DNA of 64,000 nucleotides from Passalora sequoiae (GCA_013248845.1 WSQC01000012.1:2108001-2172000), one strand, 5' to 3'; positions 20,310-31,454 are shown, counted from the first letter of the stretch. Notes: generated from the letters alone by a model not told the origin. Made by a program: numbers and translations.

Positions 20310-21310
20310 TCGACTAACCACTGGGAGACTGAACAATCCTAGGCTTCGGCTGTACGGAAGATCCCCAACGTTTCGAGGAGCGCGGCCTCACTCCGATTCT
20401 CCTTGAAATGTCCTTGTCAGTGTCAACGAGCTGTATTGTTCCGGTGTTGCCTTGTGCACCAAAGATGGTCCAATATGCACCGCTTCTGATCCAGAACGAG
20501 CGGTCGAGAACGAACGCTCGTTTGCATTGGCACGCCAGTGTATCTCGTGCATAGCTCCTGGCTCGATATCGCTTGGCCAGCAGCGATCTCTGATGCGCCT
20601 TGTCAATCTTTGAGTCATCGGAAAATATGGTCCCATACTCACTACCGCTCTTGCTGATAGCAAAGTTGCGACACTTGGTGATTCTGATATGACCACTGAT
20701 CACCACGACCAATCTCCGGAGTTTGTCCGAGCATCTGGTACGCAAATTTGAGCCCGGACTTTTGAAGGTCCATGAGCTGGCTCATCATACCTGAAACGCC
20801 TGGCAGTTGTGATGCTATGGTCCATTCTAGGATTTGCCGTCATGGAAAAAAGCAGAAATCTGCACTTTTTGCTTCAAGACATTGAAGCGAACGCAGGTGT
20901 CGACTTGGGAGGCAACAATGGCCTCTCTTCTAGAGATCATCGTCGAATGAGCCGCCTAAACGAGTCCAGTAACGCACAATCGTCACGGCTTGAGCTGGTG
21001 ACCAAGATATGCCTGCGATGGCAAGCGCATTCACATTCGCTTTCTCTGTCAACGAGTTGGCCAAGGCCAACTGAGCCTCCTTATGCCGACGCAGGTCACG
21101 GCAGACTTCTTCGTGAGGATATTCACACCTGCAGTCCATTGTGGAGAGTCCAGCTCAAGTCTCGCGCTCACCAAACTCACCGTGGCTCGTGGATCGTGGC
21201 TGAAACATCTCCGGATCTCTTTTCTCCCGAAAACAATTCCTGGTTACGAGCACAGAAGTCCCGTCGCTTTCCTAGGGTGATTCAGGTTGGGAACATTTCC
21301 TTGGTCTGCC
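20310..21310 (-). pseudogene. Decayed oxalate decarboxylase (bicupin)
   Basis: Fragments of one family occur in the right order on the minus strand but in changing frames. At 21306-21283: DQGNVPNL (the family's D.G.VPNL entry). At 21100-21071: RDLRRHKEAQ, the first cupin motif RELHWHKEAE with H-W replaced by R-R. At 20570-20535: DIEPGAMHEIHW, second cupin. At 20469-20446: TIFGAQGN. At 20332-20315: SVSQWL, C-terminal helix. Their frames differ four times, and in-frame TAA and TAG codons lie between them. Intact enzymes split oxalate to formate and CO2 and are secreted or vacuolar. Loss of metal-binding His in cupin 1 and multiple indels show it is dead. Exact ends are uncertain. Confidence 0.6.
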
Positions 21311-22794
21311 AACTTTGTGATCACATGGCTGATGGTGACTCTTGCCATACGGGTTGGGCTCCCAATGAGTCAGAGAGTGCTATCTTCCCAGTGCTGCAAG
21401 CTCTAAGGTCGCACTCAGCAGCACACTCACTGTGAGAGCTATCGGCGTACATATTGTTGGCAGCAAGTACCCATATACCTCTTCCACTACATGCCTGCTG
21501 CTTTGGCTATTGACATGGTCCCCGCACGTCTTGCGCGTATTCGCAAATGTCGCTTTGCACTGATAGCCCATCATCGAGCGATAAAAGGTACGCCCATGAA
21601 GCTTTTATCGCGCAATACATGGATGTATACATCGATTAACGTCTATACTTGTGTTAATGCCCTTGTATACAGCGGAGCTACCCCCGCTGCTACGCAAGGC
21701 TAGCTTCAGCACGCCATGTCGAGAATTAGGGCTAGGCCTTCTATTCAGCGCATAGAGATATGGATGCACGCATCCGTCACATTGCTTGCACTTGAGCGCT
21801 GAGACATGCTTGAAAAATTTGCTCTTGTGTTTACGTCATGCGATGTCGGGATTTACTATGGGTGGCTTGCACGTTCTATCGTACCGAGCGTCAATTTCAT
21901 TCTTGCGGCATAATCGAGTGAATGGCCAAGAATAGCTTATGACTGATCTAATAGACCTTGTTACATGTGACCAGCCCTGAAGCCTTTATATGCCTCGTGC
22001 TGGATTCTTGCACGACTGAGTACTTCGAAGATCTACAGTGTATGTAGATTGTGGTGAAGCCAGTAGCTTTGTTGACGACAGACACAGTAGATCAAAATCA
22101 TGATACCGTCCGAAGAACGTATAGCATTTTGGTTAGAGTTGATTGGTATCGTCTGTGTGATCTTTGTCATAGCTGTGTCATATAACCTACTGTCAGCGTG
22201 ACTGTATTGTCTATCTCTTACGTAGTATGAATGTATCGTAGCTCGAAGATGTGGAATCGCTTTGCATTACTTCCTGTAGCGCTGTGATCGCAGCTTCTCG
22301 TTCAGGAAATTCGAAATGCTAGACATATGAGTACATAGGTAGCGTGTATCTCGATCTTACTTATATAGAAAGGGTATAGTGGTGAAGTGTACGGGCTTAA
22401 GTACAACTTCAGTGGCTTCCTCACTGATGGCCTATCCTTTATATCTCATACATCCAGCTGATGTCCTACGCAGGGAGTGGCCAGAACACGAGTAGAGCGG
22501 GATCATGCTATGGGGAGGCCGTGTTATTGTAAGCGTTGTAGACTGCTATAGAACAATCAGCTTGGATATGAGTGAGAACGCAGTGTCAGCATTTCTGTCG
22601 AGTGCCGGCTTGCATATCATATAAAGAATTCGTTAAACTCTTACAGTTTGCGAGATGCGACTTGCATACTATATGAAGCATTTGACAGACTGTTCCTGTA
22701 GTCAAACAGACAAGCAGGACGAATGACCTAACAATACTACAAATGCTCAGGGCCAACACTTCGTGTCGGCTGTATTGCCAAACCGATTCATATC
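21311..22794. other. AT-richer gene-poor stretch
   Basis: From about 21704 to 22746 there is no frame of even 60 codons on either strand, unlike the rest of the window. I see no terminal repeats or transposase. Apart from the hairpin at 21578-21611 nothing is recognised. The left end may still contain the lost 5' part of the oxalate decarboxylase relic. Confidence 0.5.
21578..21611. repeat. Perfect 10-bp inverted repeat (hairpin)
   Basis: gcgataaaag at 21578-21587 and cttttatcgc at 21602-21611 are exact reverse complements around a 14-nt loop. The palindrome atgtatacat follows shortly after. It could be a small structured element, a terminator-like hairpin or a fragment of a terminal inverted repeat. 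No function is supported. Confidence 0.85.
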
Positions 22795-23182
22795 ATGCGA
22801 TGTTGCATTTCCATCCTCGTCGTTCTCCTTACAGCGGCTCAAGCAGTGCGATTGTCGGAGATGCCGCGTATCCGGGATGAAAGTGTAAGGCACCTCCCTC
22901 TTGGCTGAAGACGTGCTCTGCGCAAAGCTAATGGATCGTATAGACAACAATATGTGGTGCCGAATGTCCCATAAGTGGCAAGGGAACTGTATGTTGAACA
23001 GTTTGGCATCATGGTGAGTGTACAACTTACGAAGCTCGACGCAGAACTTCAGCACTTGTCCCTGCGGCACGCAATTGACTTGCGACTACCACAATCCCAT
23101 ACCTTGTAGGCCATTCGAGAAAAAGGGAGACAAGGGAGGAAAAGCAGTTCCGTCGAGGCGCGCCCGTTTGAAAGCGCGGTAA
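22795..23182 (+). CDS. Small secreted Cys-rich protein with basic tail, 90 aa, three exons
   Basis: Exon 1 is 22795-22884, exon 2 22944-22988 (45 nt), exon 3 23045-23182 (TAA). Intron 1 (59 nt) has GTAAGG, a CTAAT branch and TAG. Intron 2 (56 nt) has the canonical GTATGT donor and GCAG. All junctions are phase 0. The product opens with a signal peptide (MRCCISILVVLLTAAQA), then a Cys module spread over exons 2 and 3 (TICGAECPISGKGT and FSTCPCGTQLTCDYHN, PIPC) with spacing C-x3-C-x10-C-x-C-x5-C-x7-C, and ends in a Lys/Arg-rich tail (RPFEKKGDKGGK, SRRARLKAR). I know no family with this pattern. Two independent introns that each keep a Cys-rich frame argue against chance. A candidate effector or antimicrobial-type peptide is inference. 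It sits in the most gene-poor part of the window. Confidence 0.55.
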
Positions 23183-24254
23183 CACGCGAGGCAGTAAGGG
23201 GACCTGGCCGTCCGAATAGTAGACTGCCGAGACCGGAGTGATTCGCAGCAGAAACAGTTCGAGAAGCCTATGAGTATATGTCAGCTACGTGGCGACCGTA
23301 TAGCAGCATAGCGTAATACGCTCAGGGCTGGCGCGCATTGACTAGTGAGGCTATAGAAGCCTTGAGAACAAGCCTCGAAGGCTCGAAAAGGACGCTGCTG
23401 AATGTACTGCAAGCAATGTGGTGGAGTTGCTACTGAGTCGCTGTCGTCTTGGCAGTCAAGTATGAATGGAAGGCCTGACGGCGCAGAATCGCTGCACTTG
23501 ATCTCGAGTCTGCCATTCGTAAGACGCATCAGCCGCCTCATCCACTACAGCGTCGTAAGTCTACGGTGTGGTAGCCTGTATATCATTTGAGTTCCCTGAT
23601 GTGTTTTGGCGGCGGCGGCGGCGGACTGGTTGTGTATGACATGGCGACGGCGTTCGTAGTATCGTAGGAGCTGTGCAGAATCGAGGGCAGGCTTTGTGAT
23701 CTTGTGACGCGTGTGCTTATTTACATGCGAAACAATAGTAATGACCAGACGCGTCGGCGCCGAAGACCGAAGTTGTGCTAGTGGGGAAAAGCAATGATCC
23801 TGCCGGAAGAAGTCATATCCCTCGGTCTGTGGGAAGTGCCAAGAGTGATGCAGATTCGAGACTGTATCATCCTAAAAGGGACTTGCTGTGTCGTATACTC
23901 TCCACAATCCATCTCGTGCGGCGGGGTACAGGCACTCAAGCGAGACAGAATACTGACGATTGTCATGAACGGTTACGGCACTTGTGGTTGGTCAGTTCTA
24001 GAGCCGCAGCTTATGCCGTGTGGATAGCACTCTCCAAGGGCAATGCCTTCGCCGACCGAACTGCCGTGCTGTACTGGCATCATCTTTCTGGCCCGCCTAG
24101 GATGGACGGCCAGCTAAGAGCTATAAGAAGTGTTATAAGTTCTCCTTCTCGTCGTCCCATTCCTCGACTGACATTTCCTCATATCTTGAACTCTGCCTTC
24201 AGACGATTGAATCTCAATACCTGATCTAGACGGTAATTAACCACCATTCGCACC
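23183..24254. other. Intergenic with (GGC)n run
   Basis: A GGC trinucleotide run occurs at about 23608-23624. A minus-strand 86-codon frame from ATG at 23541 (LEIKCSDSAPSGLPF) is somewhat protein-like but has no domain and is not called. The right end is the promoter of the dioxygenase gene. Confidence 0.45.
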
Positions 24255-25226
24255 ATGTCGACACAGCAATACGTTCCGGGTCAGTCTCCGTCTGGTCGCC
24301 AGTACGACCCGAACTTCACCAAGCATGTCATCGATACCTGCGGTCCCAAGACCAGCCCTCGCATGCGCCAGATCTTCTCCGGCCTTGTACAACACATTCA
24401 CGATTTCGCAAGAGAAGTCGACCTCACCCCAGAAGAGTGGCTTGCCGGTGTCAAGTTCCTGAACGAGACGGGCAAGCTATGGGCAGAGTCAGATGGCAAG
24501 AGAAATGAGATGCACAGATTGTCGGATATCATCGGCCTCGAAAGCTTGGTGACGGAAATCGCAAACTACGTACAGGTGGACGAACCAAACTACGTGCCCA
24601 CTTCCGCTGCCATTCTGGGTCCATTCTGGAGCCCGAACGCTCCATGGAGGAACCAAGGCGACAGCATCATCCAAGATCCTCACGAGGGCATCGTTACATA
24701 CATGCACGGTGTTGTCCGCGATCTCAGGACCCACCAACCCATTCAAAATGTCTCATTCGACATCTGGCAAGCGAGCAGCAACGGCAAGTACGACTTCCAG
24801 GATCCAGCCAACCAGACCGACAACAATCTTCGCGGTAAATTCAGGACCAACGACAAGGGTGAATATCACTTCTACTGCCTACGACCGACCGCCTACTCCC
24901 TCCCACGAGACGGCCCATCATTTCAACTGCTCTCGTCCATCGACAGACACCCGATGCGTCCAGCTCACATCCACTTGATGGTTACGCACGAGAGCTACAA
25001 GCCATGCATCACTCAAATATATCCCAAGGACGACCCATGGTTGGCAACCGACACCGTCTTCGCCGTCAAGGATGATCTCGTGGTTGATTTCAAGCCGATC
25101 GAGAAGGTGCCAGACTTCATGCCAGAGCACAAGGGACCTGGCGGTGCAGCCACTAGGGAGCTTGAGCTCGACATTGTGCTTGCGCCACTCGGCGCTCACC
25201 TGTCGAATGCGAAGCCGGTATTGTGA
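24255..25226 (+). CDS. Intradiol ring-cleavage dioxygenase (hydroxyquinol/catechol 1,2-type)
   Basis: 323 aa, single exon, ATG at 24255. The N-terminal dimerisation helices typical of catechol and hydroxyquinol dioxygenases are present (ARE-VDLTPEEWLAGVKFL, then LSDIIGLESLV). The iron ligands are all visible: Tyr179 (GKYDFQ), Tyr214 (RPTAYSLPRDGP), His238 and His240 (RPAHIHLMV). ILGPFW is the family's entry motif. The enzyme opens an aromatic diol between the hydroxyls to a muconate or maleylacetate, feeding the beta-ketoadipate or hydroxyquinol route used on plant phenolics. Length and motif match the cytosolic enzyme; there is no signal peptide, unlike the secreted fungal subgroup. Substrate choice between catechol and hydroxyquinol is not resolved. 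Confidence 0.93.
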   Translation: MSTQQYVPGQSPSGRQYDPNFTKHVIDTCGPKTSPRMRQIFSGLVQHIHDFAREVDLTPEEWLAGVKFLNETGKLWAESDGKRNEMHRLSDIIGLESLVTEIANYVQVDEPNYVPTSAAILGPFWSPNAPWRNQGDSIIQDPHEGIVTYMHGVVRDLRTHQPIQNVSFDIWQASSNGKYDFQDPANQTDNNLRGKFRTNDKGEYHFYCLRPTAYSLPRDGPSFQLLSSIDRHPMRPAHIHLMVTHESYKPCITQIYPKDDPWLATDTVFAVKDDLVVDFKPIEKVPDFMPEHKGPGGAATRELELDIVLAPLGAHLSNAKPVL

Positions 25227-25650
25227 ATACCACAGCGGCTGTCAGAGGACTGACTGACGAGGTTTCGCAGATTGCGTGATGACAGCGTTAGAAGGTGAAG
25301 ACGAAACCTTGTTGAGACTTGCATTGCATTGGCGTCCGGGATGGTGGGAAATGTGTCCATATTTAGCGATTGCACAAGACGAATCTACGAATTCAAGATT
25401 ACTTCAATGCATTCCCTGTACCCATCGTGTACTCTGCATGAAATTTTGGGCTTGACAGACCCTACTACTCCACCTCAATGACTGACGTAATGCCCTGATT
25501 GAACGTACATGTAGTACGCCCTTCATCATGAACACTGTCCTAGTAGACAACGCAACAGAGCACGGCTCAGCAGCTGTCATCGCACTGAAATATTCCTGAC
25601 CTAAACGGGCAACTCGCGTCACGTGGTTGCAAGTAAATATCTAAACCTCC
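25227..25650. other. Short intergenic between convergent genes
   Basis: Contains the 3' ends of the dioxygenase and the WSC-protein transcripts. Nothing else is visible. Confidence 0.6.
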
Positions 25651-27953
25651 CTACAACGTCGCAGAATAATACAAACTCATAAACCCCTCCCCACCACAAT
25701 ACTCCAACTCATCCCCCGCACACACCATCAACCGCGCCTCATCACAAGTCCCATTCAACACGGCCCCCGCGCTGAAATTAATCTCCGTCCCACAAAAACA
25801 CCCCGTCCCATCCTCCACCCCAGCATAATTCATATACTCCCCCAAACAATACTTCGCACAACTATCCGCATCCACGCTCGTTGTTCCCGCGAACCGGACC
25901 TGCTGTCTATTCGCTTCGTCCCAGATCGCGCGCGCGTTAGCGCCACTGGGGTCCGTTAGACAACCTTTTGTGACGTAATGGCCGACGTTGGATTTGGTGG
26001 TCAGGGGCGTGTACGCGGCGGTGTTGTTGTACAAAGATAGGGCATTGGGCCCACCGCATAATGCGGCGCCGTCTCCGCCACAGCGCATGTTGCAGGAGGT
26101 GTTGGAGGGGGAGGAGGTAGGGGTGGTGATGAAGCCCGGTGGGGTGATGGTGTTGCCGCAGTAGCATTCGGAACTGTATTCGAGGCCGTAGTATTGGAAT
26201 CCGGATTTTGAGCCGGCGCCGCCGCCGGGGGAACAGTAGGTTGCGCAGTTTTGCACGGTCATGCTGAGGTTGTTGGTGGAGGCGCCCTTGAGGGTTCGTG
26301 CGCTGCCGGAGTCTGTGGCGCAGCCGATGTAGTTTGGGGGAAAAGGGGCGAGGGCTGAAGGAGGTTTGATGTTTCCTGCGCTCTTTTCGTTGGAGCCGAA
26401 GGCGTCGAAGTTGGGGGATGTGTTGTTGTAGATGGAGATCATGCCGTAGCCTCCGCAGATTTCTTGGGTGCCGCCTTGGGTTCGGGTTCCGCCGCAGACC
26501 CAGTTGCATTGGGTTGCGCCGGCGATGTCTTGTGGGGTGTATGCCGTGGAGAGGATGGCGTTGTCGCAATGGCATTCTTGCGAGTATTCGACGCCGCTTA
26601 GTCTGTAACCTCGATCGCCGCAGTATTGCTGGCAGTATTCGACTGTCATGGCTTCGTAATCTTGGGTGGAAATGGCGTTCAAGGCACGATATCCGCCTGC
26701 TGTATCGTTGTAGCAGCCCAGATATATCTGTGGACTGTTCGAGGGATATGGCTCGCCCGCGGTCGGGAAGAAAGTTGGTGTTGGAGTCGACATGGGAGTA
26801 TTGTAAACGGTCGGGCTACCTCTCGGGTCATCAGCAGCGCAGTTCATCGATGCGCCTGGCGCCGGCTCCGGACCTTCTGTAATTGTAATACATCCTGGCA
26901 GGCGCGAGATCAGGCCTCGAGTGGCTTCCTCAATCTGCGGTTCACGTTCTGGGCAGTTTTCTCTATATCCTGTCGTCTGACTGGCTTGTAGGGCTGGACA
27001 TGCTGAAATCTGGCCAAAATTATCCGTAGCTAGACAGTCCGTTGTGGCGTTCTGGAGCACATCGAGGTCCCATCCGTTCTGAAAGTCGCCGTGAAACCCA
27101 TACCCAGTAGTATCACCTTGCGAAAAGACGAAACGGCCGCCGGCAGGGTAAGCGGCACCAGAAGGCCACTCTGCGTCGTCTCGACCTGGAACGTTGTTCA
27201 CCTTGTACAACGTTTCGATGAAAAGATGCGGTATCTGTACAGGATGCGTTGGGGGACATATGCCGTTATCAATGGCACTCTGATAAGCAACATGGCTACT
27301 ATCCGCCTTGTACAGATGCTCACCATCCCAGCAGCTCTGAAAATGGATTTGAGCACGCAGGCCATTTTTGCAGTTTGTCTTGAACATATAGTTCCGTTCC
27401 TCAATTACATCGTCGATACAATTGAAACTGACTCGGTCCGCCACCGGACGTCCAGGATACTGAGCATTGCCCCAAGTGTACGTTTTGTTGTCATAGCTTC
27501 GCAATGACTTGTCACCCGAGAGTATGTTCAAGTTTGGTTGAAAGATCTGAGTCTGTGCGACATTGGGCCCTCGGCCGAGATAGTATGCGACGGCGCCGTC
27601 ATGGTCGACTTCGTAGAACGAGCCATTTGCGTATTGGTAGTAGAGCGTGGGTGTCCAATAAGCAGATTTGTCCGTACCGATCTCGCAAGATGTACATTCG
27701 CTATTGAATAGATCATTGTACTTGGCGTGTATACCGATGTCTGCACTTGTTAGTCCTATCTTGGCATGACATGCAGTCTTCACTTACTGGAACCACCCAC
27801 AATACTATGCGAATGCGCTGCAAGAGCGTCTGGGTTCACCAGAGGGTCTATCCGTCCACGTTGAATTATGCCACAGTTCATGCGCCAGAAGGCCTCGACT
27901 CCTGCCATATGCCAAAGCGCAAACGCTATTGCTATACACTTGACTGAGCTCAT
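25651..27953 (-). CDS. Secreted DUF1996 protein with three WSC domains
   Basis: Exon 1 is 27788-27953, the intron 27741-27787 (47 nt, GTAAGT, CTAAC branch, GTGCAG), exon 2 25651-27740. The product is 751 aa. The phase-1 junction restores GGS-NIGIHAKYNDL. Signal peptide: MSSVKCIAIAFALWHMAGVEA. DUF1996 spans ~22-300 (DPLVNPDALAAHSHSIVGGS, DKSAYWTPTLYYQYANG, FQSCWDGEHL). Three WSC carbohydrate-binding modules start near residues 397, 527 and 648 (YLGCYNDTAGGYRAL, YIGCATDSGSARTL, TKGCLTDPSGANAR), each with the C..C..G..YSGVEY.. pattern; the third is more diverged. It is likely extracellular or wall-associated and glycan binding. DUF1996 has no firmly known activity. A Thr/Pro linker joins the parts. 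The coding strand turns G-rich in the last ~280 bp. Confidence 0.93.
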
Positions 27954-28728
27954 CTTGACCAGGCACATGGAGTCGAATACCTGTGCGCGCCACGGACCAA
28001 ACAGCGACTACAGGCCAGAGAAGGCTCTAAAAAGCAGGCGAACAGTGCGCTAATACCGACGTGAAGCGAAAGACTGTACAGAAGAGAAACATTGCACGTG
28101 CCGCTGATACTGCTGTTCATCAGTCCATGCATGTTTGGCGAAGCGCGATGCTGGAATGTAAGTATGGCGCGCACCTGGCTTCAGATGCAGACCCAGACCG
28201 CATAATACTTGCTGGTGGACCCGGCGAAATGGTATTATGTGCCTATGAGAAATAATGGTCAGATTGACTTATCGAGATTCGAGTTGGTTCCAAAAGCAGG
28301 CTACATGAGCTTCTGTTAAGTGCATACCATACTAGCGAAAGGCGCACGCGGCCACACGCTCCCCTCATCATCAAGATGAAGATCAAGATCAAGATCAGGA
28401 GATTCCATATGGACTCAAATGCACACGAGTCCTGCCGAAGCTGTGCGCCAGTCCTCCACAGCCTGGAGGATGCGCTGGAGAAAGTGAAGATTCCAGTATG
28501 ACAATACTTCTAGTAGTAGGTAATTCATGAATTGATCACGTGCACAGCGCCAGAACGCAAGACGCTTTTCTAGTACTCAGCCGGTCTGAGCGAAACTGCT
28601 CTAGCCATTTCGGCGCTTGTGCGGGCCAGGGCACTGAGATAGATTTCAAGAAATCTCGAATTTCTGGGAAGCGAAGATCATCGATGGTTTGCGCATTGTC
28701 TTCCGTGCATACCCCAGAGACAGCGAAC
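27954..28728. other. Divergent intergenic region
   Basis: Separates the WSC gene from NOB1. A short ATCAAG/ATGAAG repeat lies at about 28368-28400 and a CACGTG E-box at about 28537. No coding segment is supported. Confidence 0.55.
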
Positions 28729-30054
28729 ATGGCCACTGACAAGCCAGTAAATACCGTTGTCCTCGATGCTGGCGGCATCATCAAGAATGAGCCTTCTGTG
28801 TCGACTCTGCTCAGTCAAGCAGAAACGCTCGTAACAGTTCCTGCCATCATCACTGAGATCAAGGATGCTGCAACACGATCTCGAGTCGAGACTACTCTGA
28901 AGCCATTTTTGACCATCAGATCGCCGAATGCTGCGAGTACCAAGTTCGTGACGGATTTTGCGCGTAGAACAGGAGATCTTGCTGTGCTCAGTAAGCCAGA
29001 TATCCAGATCATCGCACTCACCTATGAGCTGGAATGTGAACGTAATGGGGGTGACTGGAGACTACGCAAAACTCCTGGTCAGAAAAGACTGAACGGCGCT
29101 CCACCAGCTAAGGCGGACGCGGAAGCTGAAGATTCGCCTGCCATCGACACAATCGCCGAGCAAAGTGCTGAAGCAGAATCTGATGCGACCGATCAAGCAG
29201 GTATCGAGTTTGCCACCGATGCAGAAGGTGCCCCGGACAGTACATTTCTGCCCAAGCCAAACGAGACATTGCCACAAGATGCAACGACAGTATCGACTGC
29301 AGCTGTGTCCAATGATGTGGCACAACTTGCATCTGAGCTAGAATCAACTACTTTAAAAGGTGAATCCAAACTTGAGGAAGATGCTTCTACTCCCAAGGTA
29401 GACTCTGCTCAGGACTCCGACTCCGGCTCGGATGGCTGGATCACGCCATCAAACCTGAAGAAAAAGCAAGCGGAAGATGCAGGCGCACTGACTGTGCAGA
29501 CACCAGAGCCAAAAACTATGCAAGTGGCGGTCCTCACATCTGATTTCGCAATGCAGAATGTAATTCTCCAGATGAATCTCAATCTACTATCACCATCCAT
29601 GACGCGCGTCAAACACCTCAGGACCTACGTCCTGCGGTGCCACGCTTGCTTCTGCGTTCACAAAGACTTGAGCAAACAATTCTGCTCCCGTTGCGGGCAG
29701 CCGACGCTCACTAGAGTGTCGTGCTCGACCAATGCCAACGGTGAATTCAAGCTTCATTTGAAGAAGAACATGCAGTGGAACACACGAGGAGACCGATATA
29801 GTATTCCCAAACCTGTGCATGGGTCAACGAATGGTCGAATTCATGGTGGTGGCAAGGGCGGCTGGGGCAACGATCTGATATTGGCGGAAGACCAGAAGGA
29901 ATACGTCGAGGCGAACCGCAAGGAGAAAAGGCAGAAGGAGAGGAGTTTGATGGATGAGGACTATTTGCCAAGCATCCTCACCGGCGATCGAAACAGAGCT
30001 GGTGGCAGAACGAGAGTCGGCGCGGGCCGGAATGTGAACTCGAGAAAGCGTTGA
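28729..30054 (+). CDS. NOB1: 20S pre-rRNA D-site endonuclease Nob1
   Basis: 441 aa from ATG at 28729 (gcgaacATGgcc). The frame extends upstream, but the product there is not protein-like. Residues ~8-100 form the PIN nuclease domain: VVLDAGGIIKNEPS (first catalytic Asp), VPAIITEIKD, then LAVLSKPDIQIIALTYELE with the second Asp. A long acidic, disordered insertion follows (~120-300). The zinc ribbon is LRCHACFCVHKDLSKQFCSRCGQ, and the basic C terminus includes a Gly-rich stretch (IHGGGKGGWGNDLIL) typical of Nob1. Nob1 cleaves 20S pre-rRNA at site D in the cytoplasm to mature the 18S 3' end in the pre-40S particle. Single exon. Confidence 0.95.
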   Translation: MATDKPVNTVVLDAGGIIKNEPSVSTLLSQAETLVTVPAIITEIKDAATRSRVETTLKPFLTIRSPNAASTKFVTDFARRTGDLAVLSKPDIQIIALTYELECERNGGDWRLRKTPGQKRLNGAPPAKADAEAEDSPAIDTIAEQSAEAESDATDQAGIEFATDAEGAPDSTFLPKPNETLPQDATTVSTAAVSNDVAQLASELESTTLKGESKLEEDASTPKVDSAQDSDSGSDGWITPSNLKKKQAEDAGALTVQTPEPKTMQVAVLTSDFAMQNVILQMNLNLLSPSMTRVKHLRTYVLRCHACFCVHKDLSKQFCSRCGQPTLTRVSCSTNANGEFKLHLKKNMQWNTRGDRYSIPKPVHGSTNGRIHGGGKGGWGNDLILAEDQKEYVEANRKEKRQKERSLMDEDYLPSILTGDRNRAGGRTRVGAGRNVNSRKR

Positions 30055-30876
30055 GATTGGTGAGAATAACAACGGCATAGGAACATATATTTGATTGAGC
30101 AAGAGACTCATTGCTATGGGGGAAGAGATCGTGGTGCGGATTGCCCAGCTGTGGAAAACTGATGAAGCAGCGAGCAGTAGTACGAGACTGGGGCACAACC
30201 CGCGTCCACGCTTTCCGATGGCGACTGCTTCGATGCCCATCTGTACAGACTGCGCTGAAAGTCAGCCTGGGGAGGAAGTCTAAAAGGAGCAAGTTCGAGA
30301 GGCGGATGACAAGAAGTGCTAACGGTTGGGCAAATTAGTGAAGTTGTCCAAACATCGGACGCATAAGGCAGTATAGAGTCAAATGAGGCACTACAGCAGA
30401 AGGTAAATTCAGTGGCGATATCTCTCTTTCGCGCGTTTCCATCATCAATCACTGTCATGACATACCATGTGCTGCGATGGCCACCCTCAATCTCTAGATG
30501 GCTCAATGCCGATGATGAGACATAAATAGCGGCTTCTTGTGGTAGTAAATGAGGTTGGCTAGGTTTGCTTCACTTTCTCACCTCTCAATGCAATCAAACG
30601 GCCACTAGCGAGCTGCACTTAGTGAGTGGTCAACAATCACCCGAATACCGGAAAAGAGCTTCACACGTTCGCATATTCACCCTTCCAAGGACAAACTCCG
30701 ACGACGAATCAACGCACCATCAAGGCTCCTGCGCTACGTCAATACATCAGCCGTATTCCACTGAGGTCCCTTCACCGGAATTGAGTCCATACTGCCTGCT
30801 CCGCTCCACTGCCTCACCGCCACCAACTCGACGACAACAACCCAGCGCCGCCACAGTCCGCTGACACCGAATCAAG
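30055..30876. other. Intergenic
   Basis: Long 3' region of NOB1 and the promoter and leader of the next gene. The leader just before 30877 is C/A-rich, as is common in fungal 5' UTRs. No gene recognised. Confidence 0.55.
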
Positions 30877-31454
30877 ATGCCTTCCTCGTCCCAAATGAAC
30901 ACCGCGCAAGAAGATATTCTCCTCATCGCCTTCAAGAATATCTACGGTCTCTTCTGGTTCTGCAACTACCACGAGTACTTCGGAGAAATCCTCCACGACC
31001 ACTTCGTCATAGTCCTCGACAAGAGCGCTCAGACAATCCTCGACGCCGCTGAGAACCACGACTACGCCTGGTGGGTCAAGTTCCAGCGCTGGGTGCCGCT
31101 GCAGCCGAGAAGTCAGATGATGTGGGATGCCGCAGAGCATATGGCAGGTAATGTCGACTTCCTTTCCAGCTGACCATTGCGACACTGAACCCCAGACCCG
31201 CTCCTTTGATACTTCGAATATCTTCCGCTGACTCTATGGGAACAGATTTCGCAGCATGCCTCCGCAAGAACAACCGCGAGGACGAAGCCGAGTCCTGCCG
31301 CGCACTCGAGGACTTGTGGCGCCAGCACGCATCATTCCTCAAGGACCAGGAGGACAGTTCTCCACCACCACCACCACCTCCTCCTCCTCCTCCACCACCA
31401 CCAGCAGCAGCAGCACAGCAAGAACCGGACGGATACTGGTACCAGGGCGGATAA
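30877..31454 (+). CDS. Protein of unknown function with poly-Pro tail, 159 aa
   Basis: Exon 1 is 30877-31147, the intron 31148-31245 (98 nt, GTAATG donor, GCTGAC branch, AACAG), exon 2 31246-31454. The phase-1 junction gives AAEHMA-DFAACLRKNNRED. The first ~115 residues are helical and Trp/His-rich (LFWFCNYHEYFGEILHDHF, YAWWVKFQRWVP). The tail has a run of 14 Pro encoded by a CCA/CCT microsatellite, then Ala and a Tyr/Trp end (DGYWYQGG). No signal peptide or membrane segment. I do not recognise the family. Poly-Pro suggests profilin or SH3/WW binding, which is inference. Confidence 0.78.
31362..31416. repeat. Coding trinucleotide microsatellite (CCA/CCT/CAG)
   Basis: CCA, CCT, CCA and then CAG triplets in succession encode the Pro and Ala run near the end of the 159-aa protein. 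Repeat-number change would alter the tail in frame. Confidence 0.9.

Noticed and set aside
20809..21435. 208-codon plus-strand frame
   Set aside because: Lies antisense to the oxalate decarboxylase relic, rich in Ser/His/Trp and without motifs.
23281..23541. 86-codon minus-strand frame from ATG at 23541
   Set aside because: Somewhat protein-like but no signal peptide, domain or splice support.
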